This document shows, piece by piece, positions 1 through 8,136 of a stretch of DNA of 64,000 nucleotides. Below the pieces are notes generated by a model. That model had not been told where the DNA came from, made no database searches, and saw only the letters and a program-made list of their open reading frames with translations. Position 1 is the first letter of the stretch. Each line of letters opens with the position of its first letter. Made by a program: the position numbers and the translations under genes. Source of the DNA: Roseisalinus antarcticus (GTDB lineage: Bacteria; Pseudomonadota; Alphaproteobacteria; Rhodobacterales; Rhodobacteraceae); contig NZ_FWFZ01000010.1 of the NCBI RefSeq assembly GCF_900172355.1, positions 1 through 64,000 of the forward strand. Reading direction: 5' to 3'.

Positions 1-568
1 TACGCGCAAGCGCGTCAGAAATCGCAAGGTTTTCGTGGGTATCGACCAGAAACCTTGCGATTCCGGATATTATCAAAACTAGAATAAGAATACATTGTCA
101 GATGCTTACGGGAAAATCACAGGCGACTCGGCTACGATCTTCAGTCTGGAAGAAAGCCTCGACCGACGCGGTGTCGTCAGCACCCCTGCGCCTGCTCGTC
201 GAGATCCGGATGCCCTTTCGGCAGGGCGGGAATGTGACCTCAAGTGACAGGTGTGGGCTGGTCGCAGGTGCGCGGGAGGCCAAAGCAAGATGGGGTGCGA
301 CAACTGCGGGACATCGCTTTGGCCGATTGCGCGATGCCCCGGGCACCCGATGCTGGGTCCTGCGGCAGCAGCCTGCACAAGCAGGGCATCCAAGAAGTAG
401 GCAGAGGCGCTCAAATCCTGTGCCGCTGACCGTCGGACCATCGGCGGGGTTGATAGCCCGGGCCGGTCCACCGAGGAGCGTTGACAGCGTGCAAAGGATT
501 GCGCGATGGTTCGGGCATGGCTGAGATTCCTGGCCTTTCGGCCCTGTCGCCCGGAGATGGAGAAGAAG
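1..568. other. Upstream region without a recognisable gene
   Basis: No open frame here gives a protein I recognise. Overlapping frames of up to about 190 codons exist on both strands, but they are mutually exclusive and low-complexity, as expected by chance in GC-rich DNA. The stretch contains one clear stem-loop at 20-62. The last 60 bases lead into the TRAP binding-protein gene and carry its ribosome binding site (GGAG at 559-562). Confidence 0.5.
20..62. repeat. Inverted repeat / stem-loop
   Basis: AATCGCAAGGTTT at 20-32 pairs exactly with AAACCTTGCGATT at 50-62, a 13-bp stem with a 17-base loop. It may be the terminator of a gene that ends before the window or a stand-alone palindromic element. 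There is no strong T-tract on either side. Confidence 0.6.
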
Positions 569-1632
569 ATGAAATATGTTGGAAATGCCACTAAGATTTT
601 GGGTTTGCTTATTTTTCCCGCACTGGCAACCGCGCAGGAGATGGTCCCGATCACCATTTCCGCGAGCCATCCCACGGCCGTGCCATGGGTCGGCGCCCTG
701 CAGACCTTCGTCGTCGAGCCGTCGAACGCCCGGCTCGAGGAGATGGGCTCCGACTACCGTATCGAATGGACCGAGGCCTTCGGCGGCTCGCTTTACGATT
801 TCAACGAGACGCTCGAGGCGGTCGAGACCGGCCTGACCGACATGGGGTGGGTCGGCGCCCTCTGGGAGGGCTCGAAGATGCCGCTGCAGAACGTGATGTT
901 CTCGACGCCCTTCGTGACCAGCGACCCGGTGCTGGCCGTCGAGGTCCTCAACGAGATGAACGCGACCATCCCGGCGAGGAACACGAGGAGTGGACCAGCC
1001 ACAACCTCGTGTTCCTCGGCGCTTCGGTGAATGACACCTACCACCTGTTGACCACCTTCCCGATCGAGACGCTCGATGATCTCGAAGGCCGGACGATCGT
1101 CGGCGCTCCGCCGCTTGCCCCGTGGCTCGGCGGCACCGGCGCGATCGCGGTCGCGGGCGGGCTTCCGTCCATGTACCAGCAGATCCAGACCGGTGTGGCC
1201 GAGGGCACGATCATCATTCCGACCGGCGCCTATCCGCTGCGTCTGCACGAGGTCGCGCCCTATGTGACGCTCGTCGACACCGGCGTCACCACGACCGGCG
1301 GCCTGGCCGTCAACGCGGACAGCTGGGACCGGTTTCCCGAGGATGTGCAGACCGTCCTAACGGAACTCGGGCTCGAATACAGCCTTGGCCACGCGCAGAT
1401 CGTCAAGGACATGAGCGACGAGATCGTGCAGCGTATGGGCGACGAAGGGTCCACCATCTACCCGCTGCCCGACAGCGACCGCGCCGCCTGGGTCGCGGGG
1501 CTTCCCGACCTTGGCGCCAACTGGATCGAGGCTGTTTCGGACCAGGGCCTGCCGGGCGCCGAGGTCATGAGCGCCTTCATGGAAGGTGCCCGGGCGCGCG
1601 GTGCCGAGCCGCTGCGCAACTGGGACGAGTAG
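569..1632 (+). pseudogene. dctP: TRAP transporter substrate-binding protein (DctP family), frameshifted
   Basis: This is a periplasmic binding protein of a C4-dicarboxylate-type TRAP transporter, about 354 residues if repaired. The chosen start at 569 has GGAG six bases upstream and begins a clear Sec signal peptide (MKYVGNATKILGLLIFPALA, then TAQE). The reading frame runs intact to about 970 and then goes out of frame, ending at a stop near 1030. The correct continuation (EEWTSHNLVFLGASVND...) is in the frame one base back and runs to the stop at 1630-1632. One missing base around 970-975 explains it. The next gene encodes the membrane subunits, so this is the binding component of that transporter. 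The substrate cannot be read from sequence. It could be a real null mutation or a sequence error. Confidence 0.85.
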
Positions 1633-1696
1633 CAGGCGGCGCAGCCGACGGACGCGGGGCGGTGCCCGACGCCGCCCCGGAGCCGACGATCGAAAG

Positions 1697-3664
1697 ATGA
1701 CACAACCCATGGCAGAGCCGGTCAAGACGCGCCGCCCGACCGGCGGCGCAGGGGCGATGATCTCTCGCGGGCTCGACCTGGCCACCAAGACCGCCGCCGG
1801 CGTCAGCTCGGTCTGGATCATGCTGGTCATGCTCATGGTCTGCGTCGACGTGATCTCGCGGTCGTTCCTGAACAATCCGCTCGCGGGCGTGGCCGAGATC
1901 GTGTCGTTCTCGGTCCCGGCCTGTGTCTTCCTGGCGATCCCCTACACGATCGGAACTGGACGGTTCCTGCGGGCCGATTTCCTGTTCGGGGCCTTCGTCG
2001 CAAGATCCTATCGCGGCGGTGCGCTCCTGAGCTTGGCGATCAATGCCGCCGGCGCACTGGTGTTCCTGCGCATCTTCGGGGCTGTCTGGCCGCGCCTCGT
2101 GGACGAGATCGTCGAGAGCGAGTTCTTCGGCTCCATCGGCGCCTTCACCGCGCCGACCTATCCCTTCACCGCCGGCATCGTCATCGGCACCGCGCTTGCG
2201 ATGCTCCAATTCGCGGCCCTTGCCCTGGCCGACGTTCGGCGGGTCGTCGCGGCGGACGCGGCGCATCCGGTGCGGAAAGAAGTGCCCGGCCTGCTGATCG
2301 CGGGTGCCCTCCTCCTGCTGGCGGTGTTCGGTGTATCATACCTCTTCATGACGGATCTGACCCGGCAAGGCGTCGGGCTCTTTGGAATCGTGGCGATGGT
2401 CGCGCTGGCCTTCGCGGGGATGCACCTGGCGACCGCCCTTCTGATCCTGTCTTTCCTGGGCATCTGGGTGATCCGCAACACCGTGGCGGTCGCTGACGGC
2501 TCCCTCGGCATCGCGGTGACGGGCTCGATCAATGCCTATGCCTTCGCCGTCATCCCGCTCTTCGTGCTGATGGGCCTGTTGATCGAGGTCGCCGACGTGG
2601 GCCGCGACGCCTTCTCGGTCGCCGCGCGGCTGCTTCGGCGCGTCCGGGGCGGGCTGGGCGTGGCCACCGTCTTTGCAAACGCGGTTTTCGCCGCCATCAC
2701 CGGCAGTTCGATCGCCTCGGCCACCGTTTTCACCCGCGTGGCCACCCCGGAGATGGAGCGTCACGGCTATACCAGCACTTTCGCCGTGGGCGTTGTCGCG
2801 GGCAGTTCTGTCCTCGGCATGTTGATCCCCCCGAGCATCCTGTTGCTGATCTACGGCCTGATCGCCGAGGTCTCGATCGGGGCGCTGTTCACGGCCGCGC
2901 TCCTGCCCGGGCTTCTGCTGGCGGCGGCGTTCTCGGCGCTGGTCCTGTTGCTCGCCCGGTTCGCGCCGGGCTTCGTCGGGGATGCCGTGCCCTCCGAAGA
3001 CCTCGACGACGTGTCCCCGACCGAGATCTCGCGCCGGCTGCTGCCGATCCTCGCCCTGATCGCCCTTGTCCTGGGCGGAATCTACGGTGGCTTCTTTACC
3101 CCGACCGAATCCGGCGCGGTCGGCGCCGCAGGGGCCCTGGTCATCGCCTTGGCACGCCGCAGCCTGACCCTGAGCGGGCTGAAGGAGATCCTGCTGAAAT
3201 CCGCCGAGATCTCCAGCGCGATCCTGTTCCTGGTCGTCGCCGCCAACCTCTACAGCCGGATGCTGACGCTCAGCGCGATCCCGCAGGACATCACCGCCTG
3301 GGTCATCGGGGCGGAGCTGGGCCTCTTGAGCTTCCTGTTCCTCTACCTGCTGATCGTGATCGTCATGGGCATGATCCTGGATTCCGTCTCGATCATGCTG
3401 CTGCTCTTGCCGCTGATGCTGCCGATCGTCATCTCGCTCGGGGGGGATACGGTCTGGTTCGGGATCGTGACCGTCGTGGCCGTCGAGATCGGACTTCTGA
3501 CCCCGCCCTTCGGGTTGGCGGTCTATGTGGTCAAGGGCACCCTGCCCGACGGCAAGGTCACGCTTCCGCAGATCTTCCTCGGGACTATGCCGTTCGTGCT
3601 GGCGATGGTTGCCGTCGTCGTCCTGCTCATTCTCGTTCCGCAGATCAGCCTGATGTTCCTGTGA
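1697..3664 (+). CDS. dctQM: TRAP transporter fused permease (DctQ-DctM)
   Basis: The 655-residue inner-membrane protein drives sodium- or proton-coupled uptake of an organic acid delivered by the periplasmic binding protein encoded just upstream. Residues ~1-190 form a DctQ-like four-helix part. The remaining ~450 residues are the large DctM-type permease with about a dozen hydrophobic helices, including the typical GSSIASATVFTRVATPEM and GMLIPPSILLLIYGLIAE stretches. Fusion of the two membrane components is a known TRAP variant. I took the ATG at 1697, 64 bases after the binding-protein stop, rather than the in-frame ATG at 1586 that overlaps the upstream gene. The permease itself is intact although its partner gene is frameshifted. 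Confidence 0.9.
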   Translation: MTQPMAEPVKTRRPTGGAGAMISRGLDLATKTAAGVSSVWIMLVMLMVCVDVISRSFLNNPLAGVAEIVSFSVPACVFLAIPYTIGTGRFLRADFLFGAFVARSYRGGALLSLAINAAGALVFLRIFGAVWPRLVDEIVESEFFGSIGAFTAPTYPFTAGIVIGTALAMLQFAALALADVRRVVAADAAHPVRKEVPGLLIAGALLLLAVFGVSYLFMTDLTRQGVGLFGIVAMVALAFAGMHLATALLILSFLGIWVIRNTVAVADGSLGIAVTGSINAYAFAVIPLFVLMGLLIEVADVGRDAFSVAARLLRRVRGGLGVATVFANAVFAAITGSSIASATVFTRVATPEMERHGYTSTFAVGVVAGSSVLGMLIPPSILLLIYGLIAEVSIGALFTAALLPGLLLAAAFSALVLLLARFAPGFVGDAVPSEDLDDVSPTEISRRLLPILALIALVLGGIYGGFFTPTESGAVGAAGALVIALARRSLTLSGLKEILLKSAEISSAILFLVVAANLYSRMLTLSAIPQDITAWVIGAELGLLSFLFLYLLIVIVMGMILDSVSIMLLLLPLMLPIVISLGGDTVWFGIVTVVAVEIGLLTPPFGLAVYVVKGTLPDGKVTLPQIFLGTMPFVLAMVAVVVLLILVPQISLMFL

Positions 3665-3715
3665 TCCGGGCGTCATCCTGACCCAAGTCATTCACCCAGC
3701 GAAAGGAAAGCGCTC

Positions 3716-4174
3716 ATGCCCCTGACCAAACCATTCAAGACCTCGCCCTCGAACCCCGCCGTCTCCGAGATCCAGACCCGGCCCGAGCGGATCGCCGACA
3801 TGCCCTATGCGCCCGCGATCCGGGTGATGGCCGGCACCAACATGCTGTGGATCTCGGGCGCCACCGCGTCGGACCTCTATCACAAGCATCCCCACGATTT
3901 TTCCGAACATGACCATTCCGCGCGGATCGAGGACCAGGTTCACAACGCAATGGCCAACATCAAGGAGATCCTCGACCAGGAGGGGCTGACCTGGACGGAC
4001 ATCGTGTTCTCGCGCAAGTACATGACCGACATGCGAGATTTCGAGACCATCATGATGACCCTCAAGGAATATTTCGGAGACTGGACCCCGGCGAGCACGG
4101 CGATCTGCGTCAACGCCCTGTCGACCCCGGGCGCCAGGATCGAGCTGGAGATGGTCGCCGCCTACCCGGAGTAG
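3716..4174 (+). CDS. RidA-family (YjgF/UK114) protein
   Basis: A 152-residue member of the RidA/YjgF superfamily, recognisable from the C-terminal GARIELEMVAAYPE segment and the internal NIKEILDQEGLTWTDIV helix. Classic RidA proteins hydrolyse reactive enamines/imines. The arginine that binds the substrate carboxylate in that class (PARS in E. coli RidA) is here PAST, so this is probably one of the non-canonical Rid subfamilies with a different or unknown reaction. It follows the TRAP permease by 51 bases and has AAAGGAAAG before its start, so it is likely co-transcribed and may act on a metabolite of the imported compound. Confidence 0.85.
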   Translation: MPLTKPFKTSPSNPAVSEIQTRPERIADMPYAPAIRVMAGTNMLWISGATASDLYHKHPHDFSEHDHSARIEDQVHNAMANIKEILDQEGLTWTDIVFSRKYMTDMRDFETIMMTLKEYFGDWTPASTAICVNALSTPGARIELEMVAAYPE

Positions 4175-4590
4175 GCCGCCGCCCCCGAGGACGCCCATGA
4201 AACGGTGCGACCGGCCGTTGTCGCGTGAGCCATGGCCACGCGCCGACGCGGATTTCCGCGGGCCGGGGCTGTGCACGGGCGTCGCTCCGGGTCGGCGGGA
4301 TGGATTTTCGACCAGGCGGTGTGGATCAGATAGCTGCGCCGGATCGGACCGGGTCCAGCCATGCTTGCCGGCAGATCGTTGTCATCGAGAGCTTCGAAGA
4401 TCAGCCCGCCGAAGCGATTGGGTGTAGAGGGTCGACTGGTCCCGGCTCCAGATCGAGCCGCGGATGCGGCATGATCTGGACGGTCCGGAAATTGTCGAGA
4501 GTGGCTCCTTCGATACGCGTCGAGCTTGCGAACCCCGGGGCGGGCGCAGTGCCGTGCAATGAACCGTGGGACCGGGCGCCCCTGCAGGTG
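4175..4590. other. Intergenic stretch between convergent genes
   Basis: The end of the RidA gene and the end of the minus-strand MarR gene meet across this 416-base gap. I see no convincing coding frame. A 7-bp inverted repeat (CTGCAGG at 4582-4588 with CCTGCAG at 4602-4608) brackets the MarR stop codon and may contribute to termination. Confidence 0.4.
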
Positions 4591-5052
4591 TCACGGATTT
4601 GCCTGCAGCTCCGCGACATTGGCCAGGATTCGGCGCATCACGGTGAGGAAGACCTCGACATCCGCCTCGGGCACACCCTCCAGCAGCCGGGATTCCCGCT
4701 CCAGTGCGATGGTCAGGATCCGGTCGTGGATGTCCCGGCCCGCGGCCGTCAGGGTCCAGGACTTCCGGCGGGGGTCGGAGCGTTCCGCCTGGGGACGCGC
4801 GAGGCCCCGGGCCTCCAACGAGGCGAGCGAGCGGCTGACCGCGCTCTTGTCCAGATGGATCACGCGGCAGATCCGGCGCGCGGCACATCCCGGCTCTATC
4901 GCGAGCGTCGTCATGACCCGCCACTCCATGATCCCGACGCCGAACCGGTCGAGGTAGACACGGCTCGCCCCGCGCGAAATTGCGTTGGTCACGGCGACGA
5001 GGAAATAGGGAACATAGCGATCCAGATCCAGCAGCCGCTGGCCGTCGCGCAT
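4591..5052 (-). CDS. MarR-family transcriptional regulator
   Basis: A winged helix-turn-helix regulator of the MarR family, 153 residues from the ATG at 5052 (an in-frame ATG at 5109 would add 19 poorly conserved residues). The core shows the expected order: dimer helix, EWRVMTTLAIEPGC, the recognition-helix segment HLDKSAVSRSLASLEARGL, then the wing with RSDPRRKSWTLTAAG. It reads away from the ectoine block and towards the TRAP/RidA genes, and its most likely targets are that transporter cluster or itself. No ligand can be inferred. Confidence 0.85.
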   Translation of the reverse strand: MRDGQRLLDLDRYVPYFLVAVTNAISRGASRVYLDRFGVGIMEWRVMTTLAIEPGCAARRICRVIHLDKSAVSRSLASLEARGLARPQAERSDPRRKSWTLTAAGRDIHDRILTIALERESRLLEGVPEADVEVFLTVMRRILANVAELQANP

Positions 5053-5202
5053 CTGGATCGGCGGGGGGCGGTGTTCCACGGCAGCTCCGGGACAATGGCG
5101 TGTTGCCAAGTCAACCCACCATCCACATGCGACCGCATCGGGTCAACCGTTTTGCTTTTGCCCGGCGGTCAACGACGGAAAAGCTGAACGCGGTGGAAGA
5201 GC

Positions 5203-5679
5203 CTAGTGGCGGCCGCGGATGTCGCCGATCTCGAGAACCGGCGAGGCGTCGATCTCGTCCGCGTCAAGCAGGGCCGCGACCCGTTCCAGCGACGCCACGA
5301 TCTGCGCCTGCTCCCAGTCCTTGAGCGCCTCGAACTTGCGGACATAGCGCTGTTGCAGGGCGTCCGGCGCCTCGGCGATCGTCTCGGCGCCGCGTTCGGT
5401 GATCAAGATGTTGATCTGCCGTCGGTCGGTCACGGATTTCTCGCGATGAACCATGTCCTGCGCGACCAGCTTGTCCACCAGAGAGGTCACCGTGGCCTGG
5501 GAAATGCCCATCTTGACCGATATTTCCTTCGCGGTCCGGCTACCCGTTTCGGCGACAAGCTGAAGGACGCGAAACTGCGCCGCCGACAACCCCGAGGCCT
5601 GTGCAAGCTGACGCCCGAACTGCTCGGTCACGCGAAGAATGCGCCGCAGCGCAATCAGGCTTTCATCGGTTCTGTCCAT
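5203..5679 (-). CDS. ectR: MarR-family regulator, probable EctR
   Basis: A MarR-type repressor of 158 residues from the ATG at 5679 (158 codons before the stop; another ATG at 5709 adds ten). HTH and wing are clear: TAKEISVKMGISQATVTSL followed by KSVTDRRQINILITERG. Its place and divergent orientation relative to ectABC-ask match EctR, known in methylotrophs and other halotolerant proteobacteria to repress the ectoine operon from an upstream divergent gene. Here the two are separated by ~1.8 kb of inserted DNA. The identity is inferred from context and family; a general MarR regulator is the alternative. Confidence 0.7.
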   Translation of the reverse strand: MDRTDESLIALRRILRVTEQFGRQLAQASGLSAAQFRVLQLVAETGSRTAKEISVKMGISQATVTSLVDKLVAQDMVHREKSVTDRRQINILITERGAETIAEAPDALQQRYVRKFEALKDWEQAQIVASLERVAALLDADEIDASPVLEIGDIRGRH

Positions 5680-5721
5680 CCGCGTCCCTTCGGCCACCAG
5701 CGAAGTCACATTTACAGAGGA

Positions 5722-5731
5722 TATCGAAGCG
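5722..5731. repeat. Left copy of 10-nt direct repeat flanking the ectR/ectA insert
   Basis: TATCGAAGCG occurs at 5722-5731 and again, in the same orientation, at 7364-7373. The two copies bracket the DUF3800 remnant and the IS1595-family transposase. It could be a target duplication, a recombination scar, or a shared operator half-site of the flanking divergent genes. Confidence 0.5.
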
Positions 5732-6189
5732 TGGTGCGCTCAGAGGTGTTTGACTTTATCGCCAATAGTCAAGGCATACGGGCTGATGCAACACTTTTGG
5801 AGAAGTCGAAAGCGCAGCCGCATATACGATCGAGCACTGCAGCATTTTACAAGTATGCTTGGTTTTATCATTTCAAACACATCGGCCCCAAAATTCTCAG
5901 AAGCCGAACAGAGGCGATGATTACAGCCGCAGCACTTGGTACGAAAAAAGGGCAGGCGGTATACACGTCTGCTGTCAATGACGTGATGCAGCAAACCGTT
6001 CAACGACAACAGTGGAAAACGTTCTTTCCTAGAGCAGTCGCTGACCCGTGCCTGCAAATTGCCGATTATTTCGCCTGGTCAATCCAGCGGAAGTGGGAGC
6101 GTGGCGACACAGCCTAGTATGACCAAATCGGCGATAAGATCGCAACGGAGTACGATCTTTGGCGCACGGGGACGACGCATTATTATTAG
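5732..6189 (+). pseudogene. DUF3800-domain protein, C-terminal remnant with in-frame stop
   Basis: From about 5732 the plus strand reads VRSEVFDFIANSQGIRADA, then LLEKSKAQPHIRSS, FYKYAWFYHFKHIGPK, DPCLQIADYFAWSIQRKWER. That is the C-terminal half of DUF3800 proteins, RNase H-like proteins common next to mobile elements. The N-terminal half is missing. A TAG at 6115-6117 interrupts the frame, yet the codons after it still read the conserved tail YDQIGDKIATEYDLWRTGTT and end at TAG 6187-6189. The open frame also extends backwards through ectR, but that part is only its antisense shadow. The DNA is more AT-rich than its neighbours, consistent with acquired DNA in decay. Confidence 0.75.
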
Positions 6190-6279
6190 GGAAAAAGCGC
6201 GGCCCGCTATCTCAGCTATCCTGTGACGGAAGCGCCCGAGGGGGCTTATCACTGAGCAAGGGCCGCTCTTCATATATGG

Positions 6280-7345
6280 CGCACCGAATGGATTCTGTCA
6301 ATAGAATCAGGTGCTTTTGTCGATTTTATTAGTTAGGTCCTTGATATGTAAGGCGCTTGCCGACCACGGCCCGCAGCGCAATCTCACCGCGCTCAACATC
6401 CTCAACACCATTGGCAGAGCGATTGTTATAGCGGAAATCGAACTCCGCTGCGTAACGGTGCAGGTGCTTCTTGGCGCAGTGCTGATACACGCCCTTCATG
6501 CCGCGCTTGAAGATGCTGTAGAAGCCCTCGACGGTGTTCGTGTGAACCTCGCGATCCTCGCGACGCACATACTCACCGGCACTGTGGTTTACCCAATCGT
6601 GACCGGAAAAATCCGGGCTGGCAACGAGGCCTTGATACTGGCGCGCTTCGTCGGTCAGAACAAACGCCTCTTTGGCGATGTTCTCGCGCAGGATCGGAAC
6701 GAGGGTGGATTTCTTAAGGTCGTCCACGACAACGCTCTTGGCGCGCTTGGTGTCGCGGTCAACGAGGGTAAGCACCTTCATCTTGTGAGCGCCGCCACGG
6801 GCGTTCTTTGCCTTGGTGACGCCCGGCTCCTTGCCGATGAACGTCTCGTCAACCTCAACCGCGCCGCCATTGCCGCCAAACGGGGACAGCGCGCCATCGC
6901 GCATACACTCGCGGATGCGATGCGCCATGAACCACGCGCTCTTGTGCGTGATTTCCAGAACGCGGTGGAGTTGGTGCGCGCTGATGCCCTTCTTGCTGGA
7001 CACCATAAGGTGAATGGCTTGCAGCCACTTGTGCATGGGGATGTGGCTTTCCTCGAAGATGGTGCCCTTGCGCACGGTGAACTGCTTGCGGCACTCGCGG
7101 CACTTCCACAGGCCGTGACGCTCGACGCCCTCGGGGTTCTTCTTGCTCGGCTTGGAACGAACGCCGGTCAGGCGATACGCACGGTCCACCACGCCGCAAT
7201 GCGGGCAAACCGGACCTTCGGGCCAGATGATGCTCTCGACGTGCGCAAAGGCTGCGGCTTCGTCGTGCATATACGGTTTGCTCAGAACGGACATGGCGGT
7301 TTTCCCTAACTGCTTAACCCCAATATAGGAATCTCAGTTGGGTTT
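6280..7345 (-). mobile_element. IS1595-family insertion sequence (ends approximate)
   Basis: The extent is estimated from the transposase plus about 50 bases on each side, the usual layout of this family. The region is AT-richer than the ectoine and TRAP genes around it. Exact ends are not resolved from sequence alone. A small palindrome GATTCT...AGAATC lies at 6291-6308 near the left end. Confidence 0.5.
6329..7294 (-). CDS. IS1595-family transposase
   Basis: A 321-residue DDE transposase of the IS1595 (ISXO2-like) family. The N-terminus has a zinc ribbon (CPHCG at ~34 and CRECRKQF at ~86), followed by the helix-turn-helix-like HKWLQAIHLMVSSKKGIS. The catalytic DDE core contains VEVDETFIGKE, LTDEARQYQGL and HTNTVEGFYSIFKRGMKG, the last with the family's conserved HxNxVEG region. 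The gene looks intact. It reads towards ectR, leaving an AT-rich leader between its start and ectA. I could not fix the terminal inverted repeats: related AGTTAGG-like words occur near both ends, but no convincing pair with an 8-bp target duplication was found. Confidence 0.92.
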   Translation of the reverse strand: MSVLSKPYMHDEAAAFAHVESIIWPEGPVCPHCGVVDRAYRLTGVRSKPSKKNPEGVERHGLWKCRECRKQFTVRKGTIFEESHIPMHKWLQAIHLMVSSKKGISAHQLHRVLEITHKSAWFMAHRIRECMRDGALSPFGGNGGAVEVDETFIGKEPGVTKAKNARGGAHKMKVLTLVDRDTKRAKSVVVDDLKKSTLVPILRENIAKEAFVLTDEARQYQGLVASPDFSGHDWVNHSAGEYVRREDREVHTNTVEGFYSIFKRGMKGVYQHCAKKHLHRYAAEFDFRYNNRSANGVEDVERGEIALRAVVGKRLTYQGPN

Positions 7346-7363
7346 GTCAAATATACAATCGCC

Positions 7364-7373
7364 TATCGAAGCG
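7364..7373. repeat. Right copy of 10-nt direct repeat flanking the ectR/ectA insert
   Basis: Second copy of TATCGAAGCG, same orientation as 5722-5731. The sequence after it (7374-7550) is probably the original ectA leader. Confidence 0.5.
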
Positions 7374-7455
7374 TTCAATGAATGTCTTTGGCTCATACTT
7401 CATAGGATAAAGCAAAATTTGGCAGAATATCTAGGTCTTTTTGGACCTCGATCAC

Positions 7456-7483
7456 TTGACTTAAGGAAATCTGAGTATATTTA
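7456..7483 (+). promoter_or_regulatory. Candidate sigma-70 promoter of ectABC-ask
   Basis: TTGACT at 7456-7461 is followed after 16 bases by TATTTA at 7478-7483 in an AT-rich leader, about 70 bases before the ectA start. This is the only good -35/-10 pair seen in the leader. It lies downstream of the inserted element, so the operon can still be transcribed from its own promoter. A strong GAGGGAGG ribosome site follows at 7536-7543. Confidence 0.45.
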
Positions 7484-7550
7484 CTTCGCCATGCTAAGCA
7501 AAATCAAAACCAACGCTTAGAGAACCGAAGTAAACGAGGGAGGCCCCGCA

Positions 7551-8081
7551 ATGGCCCCGACAGTTGAAAACATCCGCGCCCCGCGCACCACGTTCCGAAA
7601 ACCGTCCGCCGAGGACGGTGCACAGGTCTGGGACCTCATCCGCGCCTGCAAGCCGCTCGATGAAAACTCGATGTATTGCAACCTTCTGCAATGCGACCAC
7701 TTTCGCGACACCTGCATTCTGGTCGAGCTCGAGGGTGAAATCGCCGGCTGGGTTTCGGCCTACGTGCCGCCGACCGACCCGGACACGGTGTTCGTATGGC
7801 AGGTCGCCGTGCACGAGCGCGCCCGCGGGATCGGACTTGGCCGCAGGATGCTGGACGCCCTGCTTGCCCGCCCCGAAACGCGCGGCACCCGGCGCCTTCA
7901 GACCACCATCACGAGCGACAACGAGGCCTCCTGGGCTCTCTTCCGGAGCTTCGCCGACAAGCGTGGCGGCACCTTGACCGCCGAGCCACATTTTGAAGAA
8001 GAAGACCATTTCGATGGTCATCACGCGACCGAGAACATGGTCACGATCGAGTTCGCAGCCGAGGCCCGCAAGGCCGCCTGA
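7551..8081 (+). CDS. ectA: L-2,4-diaminobutyrate N-acetyltransferase (EctA)
   Basis: EctA transfers acetyl from acetyl-CoA to L-2,4-diaminobutyrate, the second committed step of ectoine synthesis in the cytoplasm. The 176-residue protein is a GNAT enzyme: the CoA-binding motif is VAVHERARGIGLGRRML (Q/RxxGxG/A). The N-terminal FRKPSAEDGAQVWDLIRACKPLDENSMY and the FEEEDHFDGHHATENMV segment are EctA-specific. The start has GAGGGAGG seven bases upstream. It is the first gene of ectABC-ask, followed by ectB after 55 bases. Confidence 0.97.
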   Translation: MAPTVENIRAPRTTFRKPSAEDGAQVWDLIRACKPLDENSMYCNLLQCDHFRDTCILVELEGEIAGWVSAYVPPTDPDTVFVWQVAVHERARGIGLGRRMLDALLARPETRGTRRLQTTITSDNEASWALFRSFADKRGGTLTAEPHFEEEDHFDGHHATENMVTIEFAAEARKAA

Positions 8082-8136
8082 TCGGACCTGTCCGATCCGC
8101 GCGAACCCGACACCACACTCCCTGAAAGGAAATCCC

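Noticed and set aside
98-675. Minus-strand frames of ~190 codons at the window start
   Set aside because: Two overlapping frames compete, both rich in Arg/Ser/Pro, with no ribosome site and no recognisable family.
4225-5187. 320-codon plus-strand frame over the first MarR gene
   Set aside because: Overlaps a well-supported MarR gene on the other strand and shows no domain.
5206-5700. Upstream extension of the DUF3800 frame through ectR
   Set aside because: The frame is open by chance; the sense of ectR on the minus strand gives a clear MarR protein.
6311-7309. 332-codon plus-strand frame over the transposase
   Set aside because: Antisense to the IS1595-family transposase, whose catalytic motifs are clear.
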